NCBI GenBank assembly: GCA_963820395.1
Contig: CAWGAE010000012.1
Span: forward strand, 124,001 to 188,000
Direction of reading: 5' to 3'
Length of the DNA stretch: 64,000 bases
Source: DATFVJ01 sp963820395
Lineage (GTDB): Bacteria; Actinomycetota; Actinomycetes; Streptosporangiales; Streptosporangiaceae
Within the stretch, counting starts at the first letter, position 1. Each line of letters begins with the position of its first letter. The translations under genes were made by a program, and so were the position numbers. The notes beneath the pieces are model-generated. The model had not been told where the DNA came from, made no database searches, and saw only the letters and a program-made list of their open reading frames with translations. Below are positions 55,270 to 64,000 of this stretch, one piece after another.

Positions 55270-55294
55270 TTGAGAATGTGCTGGCATTCATCAA
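55270..55294. promoter_or_regulatory. Imperfect dyad upstream of cbbL, possible CbbR site
   Basis: ttgagaatg and cattcatcaa face each other around tgctgg; the arms match when one base is skipped (ttga-gaatg versus ttgat-gaatg). LysR regulators bind such interrupted dyads with T-N11-A cores. It lies 79 bases upstream of the cbbL start. A smaller gaga-atca-tctc dyad follows at about 55305. No -10/-35 pair could be fixed. Confidence 0.4.
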
Positions 55295-55573
55295 GTAAAA
55301 GCCTGAGAATCATCTCGATACGCGAATCGGCCGATTCACATCCAGCCGTGAGCTGGCGGCCACCGTCTGCGGGGGACCCCGGCGATCGTCCCCCGGGGCA
55401 ACACAGCCTTAACGGCTGCGCGCCTCACCCGGGTCTGTCAGGTGGCGCGCCCTCACAGGGGTCCGCCGGGCGGCGCGCCCACACCCTGCGGCCGGCGGCC
55501 CATGACCCGGAGCCCGGTAAAGACGCCGAGCCCCAGCCAAGACGCGAAGCCCCGTAAGGCCGCGGGGCCCCAG
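55295..55573. other. Rest of the cbbL upstream spacer
   Basis: The kinase gene ends at 55574 and cbbL starts at 55191, leaving 382 bases. The part near the kinase is GC-rich with ggcgcgcc-type short inverted repeats, which may terminate the kinase transcript. No gene seen. Confidence 0.4.
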
Positions 55574-56769
55574 CTAAGCGGAAGGCGCGCTTGCGGGGAA
55601 GCGAAGGCGCAGTAAGGTGCCATGTCCCGGGTCGCTCTGCAGTTCGAGCGTCCCACCGAGCAGCTCCGCCCGTTCGCGCATGCCCTGCAGGCCATAGCCG
55701 CCAGGCCCGGTCCGGCCGACCAGTTCGGCCGGGATGAAGCCCTTGCCGTCGTCCTCGACCTCGAGCGTCATCGTGTCTCCGCGCGTCATCAGTCGCACGC
55801 CGGGCCGACCGGGCCTCCGCATGCTTGGCGACGTTCTGCAGCGCCTCCTGCGCGATGCGGTACACGGCGGTTTCCACATGCGCAGGCAGGCGGCATGGCT
55901 GGGCGTCGGCCTTGACCTCGAGCTGAGGAAAGGACCTGGCGAGGCTCTCCAGGCTCGCCGCGAGCCCGAGGTCGTCAAGCACCGGCGGGTGCAGCCCGGC
56001 GATCGCGAAACGTGTCTCGTCGAGCGCTGCCTCCGGCAAGCAGCTGTGCCTCGGTGATTTCCCGCGCGGCCACGTCCGGTGCCGTAGCTACCGCGTCCGC
56101 CGCGGCCGACAGGTGGAACGACAGGCTCACCACGCGCTGACTGATGCCGTCATGGATCTCGCCGGCGAGCCGCCGCCGTTCGGCCTCCTGCGCGAGCACG
56201 ATCCGCTCCGCGAACCGCTCCATGGCCTCCTCGCGTTCCGCGAGCCGTCGGTGCAGCCGCGCGTTCTCGATCGCTCCCGCCATCAGGCCCGCCACCGAGC
56301 GCAGCAACTCCACGTCGGCGTCGGTGAACTCGCGGCGCCTGCGCGTATGCACGTTGAGCACGCCCACGAGGTGGCGCGGCTTGCTCAGGATCGGCACCGA
56401 GGCCATCGAGGTGAACTCTTCGCCACGCAGCGCCGGGATGTACTTGTATCTGTGGTCGGCGAGCTTGTCCGTGACGATCACGGCCGGCTGGCCGTGCGCC
56501 GCGACCCAGCCCGACACCCCTTCGCCGATCTTCAGCTCGACCTGCCCGGCAAGCCGCTGGAACGGCGGGGTGGCGCCGCGCAGCACCAGCCGCTGGCCGT
56601 CATCGTCGAGCAGGTGCACGAAGCACACGTCCGTGTCGGTGGTCTCGGTGATGAGCGACGCGATGCCCTGCATGATCTCGTCCAGGTCAAGCCCGGCGGA
56701 GATCGTCTCGATGATCCGGGCGAGCAGCCGGGCCTCCCGGACGGGATCGGCGAGGCCGAGGCGGCTCAA
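55574..56769 (-). pseudogene. GAF-domain NarL-type sensor histidine kinase, two frameshifts
   Basis: The ATG at 56769 overlaps the response-regulator stop by four bases. In the first frame: a GAF domain (about 20-165: VCFVHLLDDDGQRLVLRG, VGVLNVHTRRRREFTDADV) and the HisKA_3 box EAERRRLAGEIHDGISQRVV with His206. At about 56034 one extra G moves the frame to AALDETRFAIAGLHPPVLDDLG and TAVYRIAQEALQNVAKHAEA. At about 55800 one more extra base moves it to LEVEDDGKGFIPAE and GLQGMRERAEL, the ATP-binding G-boxes, ending at 55574. All parts of a working kinase are there in order, so a sequencing error is plausible. No membrane segments: a cytoplasmic, probably redox- or ligand-sensing kinase. Confidence 0.8.
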
Positions 56770-57425
56770 TGGAAGATCCCTTCGCGCAGGGCCGCGGCGA
56801 CCGCGCCGGCCCGGTCCGTAACATCGAGCTTGCGGTAGATCCCGCGGACATGAGTCTTCACTGTCTCCTCGCTCACCGTGAGCTTGGCGGCGATGGCGCG
56901 GTTCGACCGGCCGGAAACGATCAGCGCGAGCACCTCACTCTCGCGCTGGGTCAGGCCCAGGTGCGCCCCGGGCCAGAACTCACCGCTCTGCAGGCGTGCC
57001 GCGGACTGTGCCACCCGGGCGGCCAGAGCCGGATCGATGAGCGTCTCCCCCTGGTGGATGCGGGTGAGGTAGTCGACAAGTTCCGCGCCGCGCACCCGCT
57101 TCAGCAGGAACCCGGACGCGCCGAGGCGCATCGCCTGGTACAGGTACTGCTCATCGTCGTACACGGTCAGGAAGACGACCTTGCACTCCGGCTGCCTGCG
57201 GCGGATGTCCGCGCACAGGTCAAGCCCGCTCGCGCCGCGCAGCCGTATGTCGAGCAGCACGATATCGGGCTTCTTGGCGGCGACGACTGCTATCGCCTCC
57301 GCCGGCTCACCGGCCTCGCCCACGATCTCCACCTGCTCCCGATAAGCGGCGAGCATCGCGCGCAGGCCGTCGAGCACCATCTGATGGTCGTCGACGATTA
57401 CGAGCCGGGACGGTGATCTGTTCAT
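56766..57425 (-). CDS. NarL/LuxR-family response regulator
   Basis: 219 residues. Receiver domain: acidic Asp12-Asp13 in VIVDDHQMVLDGL, phospho-acceptor Asp59 in PDIVLLDIRLRGASGLDL and the conserved Lys in ASGFLLKRVRG. Output domain: LuxR helix-turn-helix LTQRESEVLALIVSGRSNRAIAAKL and TVKTHVRGIYRKLDV (in pieces). Coupled to the kinase gene downstream. Placed between cbbL and the divergent phosphoribulokinase gene, so carbon-fixation genes are likely targets. Confidence 0.93.
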   Translation of the reverse strand: MNRSPSRLVIVDDHQMVLDGLRAMLAAYREQVEIVGEAGEPAEAIAVVAAKKPDIVLLDIRLRGASGLDLCADIRRRQPECKVVFLTVYDDEQYLYQAMRLGASGFLLKRVRGAELVDYLTRIHQGETLIDPALAARVAQSAARLQSGEFWPGAHLGLTQRESEVLALIVSGRSNRAIAAKLTVSEETVKTHVRGIYRKLDVTDRAGAVAAALREGIFH

Positions 57426-57594
57426 CTACGACTAAGGGTACGTACCGGGCCACGCTCCGGATCCCCCCCAGGCCGTCCCCCCCGGGGGGGACGCGGCTGC
57501 GCGACCAGACCCGTAATCTCGTAGCATGAAGGCTCAGATCGCGGCCACCGGGCTACCCGGCTCGGCTTCGGCGCGCTCGCGGGGGGAGCGTTAG

Positions 57595-58527
57595 ATGCCG
57601 GACAAGCTGATGCGGATGCACCGCGCGATCAACCGCCGCCCGAAGATGCTCGCCATCGCCGGGGACAGCGCGGCGGGCAAGACCACGCTTACGCGTGGCC
57701 TCGTGAAAGCGCTCGGGGAGCAGCGGATCACGTCCTTGTGCGTGGACGACTATCACCGCTACGACCGCGCCGAGCGCAAGAACCTGCCGTTCACGCCGCT
57801 GCACCCGGACTGCAACTATGTGCAGATCATGGAGCAGCACCTGCAGCTGCTCGCCATGGGTGAGCCGATACTCAAGCCGGTGTACGACCACTCGACCGGG
57901 ATGCTCACCCGGCCGGAGCTTGTCGAGCCCCGTGATTTCGTGATCGCGGAAGGGCTGCTGCCGCTGCACACCAGCCTCGCCAGGGCCTGTTTCGACGTGA
58001 AGGTCTACGTCGACCCCGGTGAGCAGATCCGGCGGGAGTGGAAGGTGCGGCGCGACACCAAGGATCGCGGGTACACCAGCGAGCAGGTCCTCGCCGAGCT
58101 CGCGCGCCGCGAGCCTGAGTCTGCCCAGTTCGTCCGCCCGCAGCGACGCGAGGCCGATATCGCCGTGAGCTTCGGGCCCATTGACGAGCGGCACGATCCG
58201 CCGGGTACCCCGCTCTCGGCGACCTTGCTGATGCGCCCGACGATCCGCCATCCGAACTTCGCCAAACTGATCGCCGAAGTGCCGCCCCGTGTCGCTCACC
58301 TCAAGCTCATGCGGGACGTGGACGGGAGCCCGGCCGATGCGCTGCACATCCACGGGTACGCGCCCGATGGCGAGGCTGAGGTGCTTGCCAAGGCGATCTG
58401 GGATGGCCTTGGCGTCGACCAGCCGCTGCCTGACTGCCTCGGCGTGATCGACGAAACCAGGCGGAGCGAGCCGCTCAGGCTTGCCCAGCTGCTGCTCCTC
58501 TACCACCTGATGCGGGACATAGGGTGA
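57595..58527 (+). CDS. cbbP: Phosphoribulokinase
   Basis: 310 residues; ATG preceded by GGGGGAG. P-loop GDSAAGKT (23-30), then SLCVDDYHRYDRAERKNL with the catalytic Asp region, LHPDCNYVQIMEQHLQLL and PVYDHSTGMLTRPELVEPRDF, and FVIAEGLLPLHT, matching prokaryotic phosphoribulokinase. It phosphorylates ribulose-5-phosphate to the RuBisCO substrate. Divergent from the response regulator, followed by the LysR gene. With cbbLSX it supplies the two Calvin-specific enzymes. Confidence 0.94.
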   Translation: MPDKLMRMHRAINRRPKMLAIAGDSAAGKTTLTRGLVKALGEQRITSLCVDDYHRYDRAERKNLPFTPLHPDCNYVQIMEQHLQLLAMGEPILKPVYDHSTGMLTRPELVEPRDFVIAEGLLPLHTSLARACFDVKVYVDPGEQIRREWKVRRDTKDRGYTSEQVLAELARREPESAQFVRPQRREADIAVSFGPIDERHDPPGTPLSATLLMRPTIRHPNFAKLIAEVPPRVAHLKLMRDVDGSPADALHIHGYAPDGEAEVLAKAIWDGLGVDQPLPDCLGVIDETRRSEPLRLAQLLLLYHLMRDIG

Positions 58528-58611
58528 CCACGGCTGGCCGCGTCAGGGACCGACTTAGGTGAGCCGGGTCATGTCGGCATCCAGACGCCGGGCCTGCTAC
58601 GGCGCTCGAGC

Positions 58612-59583
58612 ATGACCCTGACACAGCTGCGTACCTTCCTGGCGGTGGCGGAGACCGGGTCGATCAGGGCGGCCGCCGAGCGCCTTGTCGTCACCCAGTC
58701 GGCCGCGTCGTCCTGCCTTGCGGCGCTGCAGAAGGACCTCGGGCTGACTCTTGTGAGCAAGGACGGCCGCGGGCTCCGGCTCACCGCCGCTGGCGAGATT
58801 TACGCCGGCTACGTCCGTGGTGTGCTCGGCCTCCTCGACGAGGCCCATACCGCCGCGGTGGGGGAGGCGGAAGGAGGCAGGCTGCGCATCGCGGCCGTCA
58901 CCACCGCCGGTGAACAGTTGCTGCCGCGGCTCCTGGCCACTTTCCGGCGCGCCAACCCCGGGATCGGACTCCTGCTCGAGGTGGGCAACCGGGCGCGGGT
59001 GTGGAGCCTTGTGGCCGACCACGACGTCGACCTCGTGCTCGGCGGCAGGCCCCCGCAGGGGCCCGGACGCCCAGCGCTGGTCGCGCACGCGGTACGGCCC
59101 AACCCGCTCATCGTGGTGTGCTCCGCGGCAGCCGTTAAGCATCTGCCTGATTCCTCTCCCCCTGATTATGCTGCCGGGGAAGCACCGGAGCTGCTGCCGT
59201 GGCTCGCACGCCAGACATGGCTGCTTCGCGAGCACGGCTCGGGTACGCGCGCGACCACCGAGAGTTTCCTTGATGAGCTGGAGCTGACGCCCAGGACCCT
59301 GACCGTTGGCTCGAATGTCGCCGTCTGCGAGTCGGTCGCCGTGGGCCTCGGCGTCACCCTGATCTCGCGAGATGCCGTCGCACGTGAGCTCGGCCGCGGC
59401 GCGCTCGTGGAGCTCCCCACCCCGGCGACGCCGCTACGGCGCGACTGGCGCCTCGTCTCCCGTGAGGGACAGCTGCCCGCGCCGACCCGGCTGTTCGTGC
59501 AGCATGTTCTGCGGACGGGGAAGTTTCATCGCCCAGTGCAGGAAAACGTCGCGGGGAACGAGCGGACGGGACGGGTCTCCTAG
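58612..59583 (+). CDS. cbbR: LysR-family regulator, probable CbbR
   Basis: 323 residues. N-terminal winged helix: LTQLRTFLAVAETGSIRAAAERLVVTQSAASSCLAALQK (in pieces), then an effector domain from LRIAAVTTAGEQLLPRLLATF, with LREHGSGTRATTESFL and AVCESVAVGLGVTLISRDAVAREL as in CbbR proteins. It lies 84 bases after phosphoribulokinase in the same direction. CbbR proteins sense metabolites such as RuBP, PEP or NADPH and activate cbb operons. The name rests on context. Confidence 0.85.
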   Translation: MTLTQLRTFLAVAETGSIRAAAERLVVTQSAASSCLAALQKDLGLTLVSKDGRGLRLTAAGEIYAGYVRGVLGLLDEAHTAAVGEAEGGRLRIAAVTTAGEQLLPRLLATFRRANPGIGLLLEVGNRARVWSLVADHDVDLVLGGRPPQGPGRPALVAHAVRPNPLIVVCSAAAVKHLPDSSPPDYAAGEAPELLPWLARQTWLLREHGSGTRATTESFLDELELTPRTLTVGSNVAVCESVAVGLGVTLISRDAVARELGRGALVELPTPATPLRRDWRLVSREGQLPAPTRLFVQHVLRTGKFHRPVQENVAGNERTGRVS

Positions 59584-60732
59584 CGCCGCCGGGTTGCCCC
59601 GGCCAGGCCTTCGCCGCTGCGACCCGCCACCGATCCGGCTCCGCCTTCCGGTACACCAGTTTTCAACGGCGGCAGGATTTCAGGCGAATTTATTTCACGA
59701 CTCCGGGGCGGAAGATGCTTGCAGTGCGACAGAAATTTCCGTCCGACCACATGATCAAGGGCGCCCGGCGAGGCGCCAGACGACCCGGTAAACTGCTGCT
59801 CCCGTCGTCAGCTGCAATTGTGAAAAGGGCACCGAAATGTGCGGAGCCGGTTTTATTCAACCGTCGTCCGAGCGCGTCGCGCGAGGCGCAAGAACGTTCT
59901 GGAGCCGGGATGCCCGCAGCTCGGGCAGGGTCCCCATGCCGCGACGGCCCACCCTGACGGCCAGGCTGATAACTGGTCCCGGGGACAGGTCGCCAGCAGG
60001 GGTATGGGCAGGCCGGCCCTCGGCTCTCAGCCGGTATGAGAGCTAGCAGGGCAGCCGAGAAAATGGTCCACAGCATAACTTGCTGTGTCAAATTCTTTAG
60101 CAGATTTGGTAACGGACTCGCTTAGGGTGCTGGCCCCTGGGTCACCGCGCCGACCCGGCTTGGGCGTCCGCACCGGTTAAGGCGGCGGGCCCCGATCGCG
60201 GTTTCGGCGGTCAGGGCATCGGCCGCGATCGCGGCGCGTCCGCAACCGTCCGGCCAGGCCGGGTCGGGTCGGGTCGGGTCGGGTTCAGCGTCGAGGTGCA
60301 GGGTAGGTAATGGGTCGCCGGGGGTCTCACCCTCGGAAACGGGTTCTCACCTTCGGAGGGTGAGTACGAACCGGTCTACCGGTGCCTACCGAGTTCCACG
60401 GCCACCGCACCCCCGTACGCGGGGTGAACTAACTCGTCCAGGCACAAAAGAGGCAGTCGATGCCAAGTCCTGAATGTGGTCATTAGTACTGCCGTGTCCG
60501 CCAGCCCCCGCGGAAAGATGCACGATAACCCGGTGGAGTTGGACCAGACGGTCGCGCGATGGTGTTAGATGGTCTCGGTTGTAGTCGAAGTTCGTGTACG
60601 TGTGACAGCGCCTGCGAAGTTCTGACAGCGGGCGTCCTGATACCCAGAGCCCGCCTCGGAAGGACCGACGGTCGCAGCAACCCGGAGCACACATCCGTGG
60701 ACTCCGAAGATGGTCCCAACAGGAGAAGAATT
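59584..60732. other. Long gene-poor region with simple repeats
   Basis: About 1.15 kb. A minus-strand frame at 59690-60091 begins with one hydrophobic stretch (MLWTIFSAALLALIPAES) but then has no gene character, so I do not call it. At 60257-60284 gggtc repeats about five times. At 60325-60364 ctcaccctcgg and ctcaccttcgg precede gggtgag, giving a small hairpin. The last 200 bases are the probable leader of the cold-shock gene. Confidence 0.45.
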
Positions 60733-60936
60733 ATGGCTCAGGGCACCGTGAAGTGGTTCAACGCCGACAAGGGTTATGGCTTCATCGCGCCCGACGACGG
60801 CACTGCCGACGTCTTCGTTCACCACTCCGCCATCCAGGTGGAGGGCTTCCGCAGCCTCCAGGAGAATCAGCGGGTCGAGTTCACCGCCGGCCAGGGCGCC
60901 AAGGGCCCGCAGGCCGAGCAGGTCCGCCCGCTCTAA
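60733..60936 (+). CDS. Cold-shock protein
   Basis: 67 residues; ATG at 60733 preceded by AGGAGAAG. MAQGTVKWFNADKGYGFI (RNP1) and DVFVHHSAI (RNP2) are the nucleic-acid-binding motifs, ending GPQAEQVRPL as in streptomycete-type Csp. A small single-stranded nucleic acid chaperone. A long untranslated leader, common in this family, is likely. Confidence 0.97.
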   Translation: MAQGTVKWFNADKGYGFIAPDDGTADVFVHHSAIQVEGFRSLQENQRVEFTAGQGAKGPQAEQVRPL

Positions 60937-60942
60937 GCGGAT

Positions 60943-60981
60943 CTGGCCGCGCGGCCCGGCCCAGGTCGGCCGCGCGGCCAG
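60943..60981 (+). terminator. Strong hairpin after the cold-shock gene
   Basis: ctggccgcgcggcc pairs exactly with ggccgcgcggccag over an 11-base loop, starting 6 bases after the stop codon. No U-run, as often in high-GC actinobacteria. Confidence 0.65.
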
Positions 60982-61625
60982 GCCGCTTGGCCGCCTAATC
61001 CCCGGGCCGGGGCTTGAGAATCACGCCATACAGCGGCGCGCACCCGGCCTGGCAGGGTCGGAGCGTCGGGTCCTAGGTGGGCGACCTGCTGGACGAAGAA
61101 CGGGTTACCGGCAGCCTGACCTGGATCACCGCAGCCGTTTGCTCGTCAGCCGCGCTTCGGCCGAGCCACGCGATCAGTTCGGCCACCTCGGCGGGGTCGA
61201 ATGCTGCCTTGTGGACCTCGGCCGTGCCGTCCCCCACCAGGAGACGATGCTCGCCCGGCTGATTGCCCGGGCGCTGCGATCAGGAGCCTGCATCGCCTCG
61301 CGCGAGCGGGTCGCCGAGGCCGCTGCGGGCGCCGCGTTGGATTATGCCCGGAACGGGCCATCGCGGCGAGCTTTCGGCGGCGACAGCGCAGCCGTTGCGG
61401 ATGGCCTGGTCGGGTAGTCGTCGGGCATAACTTTCCGCGGCCGGTTTCGCCCCCCGGGTCTTGCACCGACCGGGCGTTGTGCGTAGGGTCCGGTGTCCCG
61501 TCACGGAGGGCCCTGCCGCCCTTCCGGATTCGCCTTCATCGGAGCAGCCTGTGAGACAGGACGTCGATGCACATCTGTGAGGCGGCGTCGGCCGACGGTT
61601 CTGCGATCAGTTAGGGAGTGAGGAC
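60982..61625. other. Gene-poor spacer
   Basis: About 640 bases before the CYTH-CHAD gene. A frame at 61077-61262 is open but unconvincing. Nothing else recognised. Confidence 0.4.
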
Positions 61626-63251
61626 GTGGCCACCGTCTTCCGTGAGATCGAGCGGAAATACGACGCCGCTGGAGCGCGGGCGGCTGCCCGGGATGCCGTG
61701 CAAAGCATGATCGGTGTGGCGGGAGTTGCGGCCGTTTCACAGCAAGATGAGGAGATCCTCGACGCCGTCTACTACGACACGGGGGATCTGCGGCTGATCC
61801 GTGCCGGGGTTACGCTGCGGCGGCGCACCGGCGGCGAGGACGCGGGCTGGCACCTGAAGCTGCCCGCGGGCGCTGATACCCGGGACGAGATACGCCTGCC
61901 GCTGGCTGCGCCCGCTGATGCGCCGGCTGGCAAGCCGGGCGCCGGCACGGGCGTCGGCGCGGCCGTCGGCAAATCCGCCGGGAAGGCCGCCGGCGAGGCC
62001 GCGGTCGAGGCCGCAGGCGCGGTACCGGAGGAGCTCGCGGCTTTGGTCCGGGCCCGTACCCGGGGTGCGGCGCTCGCGCCCGTCGTGCACATGCGGACCC
62101 GCCGCGGCGTGCTCCGCCTGCTCGGCGACGCCAGCCGGACGCTCGCCGAGATCGCGACCGATCAGGTGTCGGCCGGGCGGATGGATGAATCCACGGCCAC
62201 GTCGTGGGACGAGATCGAGGTTGAGCTGGTGACCGGCGACCTCGAGCTGCTGAAGGCGATCGACGGGCGGCTGCGCGCGGCCGGTGCGCGGCCTGCCCCC
62301 ACGGCGACCAAGCTGGAACGGGCACTTGGGGATCGGCTACCCGCCGGGCGGGCGGCGGGCGCCGGGGCCGGTGCCGTGGCGGGAGCGCCCCTGACGGCAT
62401 GTTCGCCCGCGGGTGAGGTGGTGCTCGCGTATGTGCGGCGGCAGGTGCTCGCGATTTCGCGCTATGACCCGCTGGTCCGGCGTGATGAGCCGGACGCGGT
62501 GCATCAGATGCGGGTCGCGACCCGCCGGGCGAGGAGCGCGCTGCAGGCGTTCGGCGGGATCATCGAGCGGGAGCGGACCGGGCCGCTGTGTGAAGAGCTG
62601 AAGTGGCTGGCGGCCGTGCTGGGGCAGGCCCGTGACGGCGAGGTGCTGCTGGCCCGGTTCACGGCCGGGCTTGCCGCCATCCCCGCGAGCCTGGTGGTAG
62701 GGCCGGTCGAGACGCGCATCACCGGCTACTTCACCGTCGAGCTCGAGCAGGCGGGCCAGGCCGCGGTGCGCGAGCTTGACGGGCCGCGCTATCTCAAGCT
62801 GCTCGATGGCCTGGACACGCTGGTCGCGGAACCGCCGCTGACACCACTGGCGGCACGAAAGGCGGGCAAGGTGCTGGCCAAGCCGGTCCGGCGGGCGGGG
62901 CGGCGGCTGCGGCGCGCGCTCGCGGCGGTGCCGGCCGCCGAGGACACCGACGCGGCGATCCACGAGGCGCGCAAGGCCGCCAAGCGTGCGCGGTACGCTG
63001 CCGAAGCGGCCCGGCCCGCGCTCGGTGGCAAGGCCAGGCGCCAGGCCACGTGGACGAAGCAGCTGCAGGGACTGCTCGGCGACCACCATGACAGCGTCGT
63101 CGCCCGGGCAATGCTGCGCGATCTCGCCGACCAGGCGCGCGCCGCGGGGGAGGACACCTTCACCTACGGCGTTATGCACGAACGCCAAGCCTGCCAGGCC
63201 AGCGAGATCGAGCGAACGCTGCCGCACCTTGCTGCCCGTGTGAAGAAGTGA
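61626..63251 (+). CDS. CYTH-CHAD domain protein
   Basis: 541 residues from a GTG at 61626. The CYTH triphosphate-tunnel domain (1-235) opens with EIERKYD and has LDAVYYDTGDLRLIRAGVTLRRRTGG and WHLKLPAG; an Ala/Gly-rich insert of about 35 residues (AGKPGAGTGVGAAVGKSAGK) interrupts it. The CHAD domain (about 260-540) has HQMRVATRRARSALQAF and IHEARKAAKRARYAAE, the histidine/arginine helices that bind polyphosphate. Members bind or hydrolyse inorganic polyphosphates. No obvious partner in the neighbourhood. Confidence 0.92.
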   Translation: MATVFREIERKYDAAGARAAARDAVQSMIGVAGVAAVSQQDEEILDAVYYDTGDLRLIRAGVTLRRRTGGEDAGWHLKLPAGADTRDEIRLPLAAPADAPAGKPGAGTGVGAAVGKSAGKAAGEAAVEAAGAVPEELAALVRARTRGAALAPVVHMRTRRGVLRLLGDASRTLAEIATDQVSAGRMDESTATSWDEIEVELVTGDLELLKAIDGRLRAAGARPAPTATKLERALGDRLPAGRAAGAGAGAVAGAPLTACSPAGEVVLAYVRRQVLAISRYDPLVRRDEPDAVHQMRVATRRARSALQAFGGIIERERTGPLCEELKWLAAVLGQARDGEVLLARFTAGLAAIPASLVVGPVETRITGYFTVELEQAGQAAVRELDGPRYLKLLDGLDTLVAEPPLTPLAARKAGKVLAKPVRRAGRRLRRALAAVPAAEDTDAAIHEARKAAKRARYAAEAARPALGGKARRQATWTKQLQGLLGDHHDSVVARAMLRDLADQARAAGEDTFTYGVMHERQACQASEIERTLPHLAARVKK

Positions 63252-63284
63252 CGCCGACGGGGAAGCGCTGGCGGGCGCGTCAGG

Positions 63285-63468
63285 CGCCGGTCATGGTGGG
63301 CCGGTCATGGTGCGCCGGTCATGGTGCGCCGGTCATGGTGCGCCGGTCATGGTGCGCCGGTCATGGTGCGCCGGGTGATGCGGGCTCGGGTTGCGGATCG
63401 GGGACCGCGTCGCGGGTACATCCTGGCTGGGGCGTCGTTCCGGTTCGGCTGGGGCGTCGTTCCGGTTC
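63285..63468. repeat. Two tandem repeat blocks at a gene 3' boundary
   Basis: cgccggtcatggtg (14 bp) occurs six times at 63285-63368. A 22-bp unit starting ggctggggcgtcg occurs twice at 63425-63468. They fill the space between the CYTH-CHAD stop and the end of the convergent gene at 63473. Confidence 0.9.
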
Positions 63469-63472
63469 GGGG

Positions 63473-63769
63473 TTAGAGGTTCTCCTCGCGCAGGACCTGC
63501 AAGTTGAAGAAACGCGGCTCACTGGTGCACAGCTCGCGGATCTGTGCCGCGATGCGCTGCGTGGCCGGTAGCTCGTTGTTGACCATTGCCTCCTCGTACG
63601 ACGGGAACTCGACGATGTCGATGTAGCGGGCCGGATTGTCCCTGTCCTGCGTGTGCAGCTCATGCGAGGCGGTGCGGCTGCCCTCGGTCGCCCGCAGCCA
63701 CTCCTCGAAGGCCGCGTCCATCTCGGCCGAACGCGTCGTTTCGTACTCGATGATCTGGACGAATTTCAC
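63473..63769 (-). CDS. ABM-like dimeric alpha/beta-barrel protein
   Basis: 98 residues. MKFVQIIEYETTRSAEMDAAFEEWL, then ARYIDIVEFPSYEEAMVNNELPATQ and EPRFFNLQVLREE, is the beta-alpha-beta-beta-alpha-beta pattern of the antibiotic-biosynthesis-monooxygenase / Dabb-type dimeric barrel. It could be a heme- or quinone-related monooxygenase or a small binding protein. The last 231 bases of the window beyond its start hold its probable promoter and no other gene. Confidence 0.8.
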   Translation of the reverse strand: MKFVQIIEYETTRSAEMDAAFEEWLRATEGSRTASHELHTQDRDNPARYIDIVEFPSYEEAMVNNELPATQRIAAQIRELCTSEPRFFNLQVLREENL

Positions 63770-64000
63770 CGGATGAGACCTCCTCCGTCGGATAATTGCT
63801 TAGAGCGTCAAGTAAGTTCGCTGGTCAAGCCGCATGTCATCACCCAGCTAGGGTGAAATGCCCGATTCGGCAGGGTCCGGCGGCCACCACGCCCGCGGCC
63901 TCGGAGGAGTTGAAGCGAGACGGGAGCTTCATGATCCCGGTTAATTACATCTGACGCTATACCCCTTGCTGACCAGGGAGTTTGTGTGGTCGGGGTATTA

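Noticed and set aside
59690..60091. 133-residue minus-strand frame with a hydrophobic start
   Set aside because: After one hydrophobic stretch the sequence is Arg/Pro/Ser-rich and lacks a ribosome binding site.
60257..60284. Five gggtc repeats as a possible regulatory array
   Set aside because: Too short and simple to distinguish from slippage in GC-rich DNA.

Overview
The window is about 70 percent G+C, uses GTG and TTG starts often, and carries families typical of high-GC Actinomycetota: WS/DGAT acyltransferase, F420-type Ddn nitroreductase-like protein, GT39 and GT87 polyprenol-linked glycosyltransferases, MsnO8-like flavin monooxygenase and a Family 2A encapsulin. A form I RuBisCO locus suggests a filamentous or soil actinomycete with facultative carbon fixation. 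No rRNA, tRNA or CRISPR array was recognised.

Layout. 0-4.1 kb: flavin-dependent monooxygenases with an NADPH:FMN reductase. 4.0-6.4 kb: a PEP-mutase-like gene with an IS630 element inserted directly upstream of its ribosome binding site, plus a short related element. 6.5-12.3 kb: L,D-transpeptidase, hotdog thioesterase, universal stress-like protein, GYD protein and GT39 glycosyltransferase. 12.8-18.4 kb: a signalling block of a membrane DUF4407-like/Ser-Thr kinase fusion, an FHA-PP2C phosphatase, an unrecognised 288-residue protein and a SHOCT membrane protein. 18.9-23.3 kb: cysK-cysE facing a Family 2A encapsulin and its cysteine desulfurase, apparently a sulfur compartment beside cysteine synthesis. 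23.5-28.3 kb: GT87, cupin, VOC, OsmC and a lower-GC methyltransferase.

28.3-43.6 kb is a plastic region. It holds a 32-unit array of 8-bp repeats, IS256, IS110 and IS1634 elements, tiny phage-like genes, a frameshifted C5-DNA-methyltransferase tail, a TPR fragment, a serine resolvase and tandem duplications, interrupted by a large flippase-like/pseudokinase membrane protein. 44-52.2 kb: YqhA, patatin, WS/DGAT, an SDR with a repetitive N-terminus and two aldo/keto reductases, the second frameshifted.

52.2-59.6 kb is a carbon-fixation locus: cbbL-cbbS-cbbX on the minus strand, a NarL-type response regulator and GAF histidine kinase upstream on the same strand, and divergent phosphoribulokinase and LysR (CbbR-like) genes. 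59.6-64 kb: a long gene-poor stretch, a cold-shock protein with a hairpin after its stop, a CYTH-CHAD protein and an ABM-like protein.

Two patterns recur. Four frameshifts (one in the methyltransferase tail, one in the aldo/keto reductase, two in the histidine kinase) can each be repaired by removing one base, so base-call errors are as likely as gene decay. Tandem repeats cluster at the 3' ends of genes, and in two cases each unit carries a copy of the gene's own last codons and stop.
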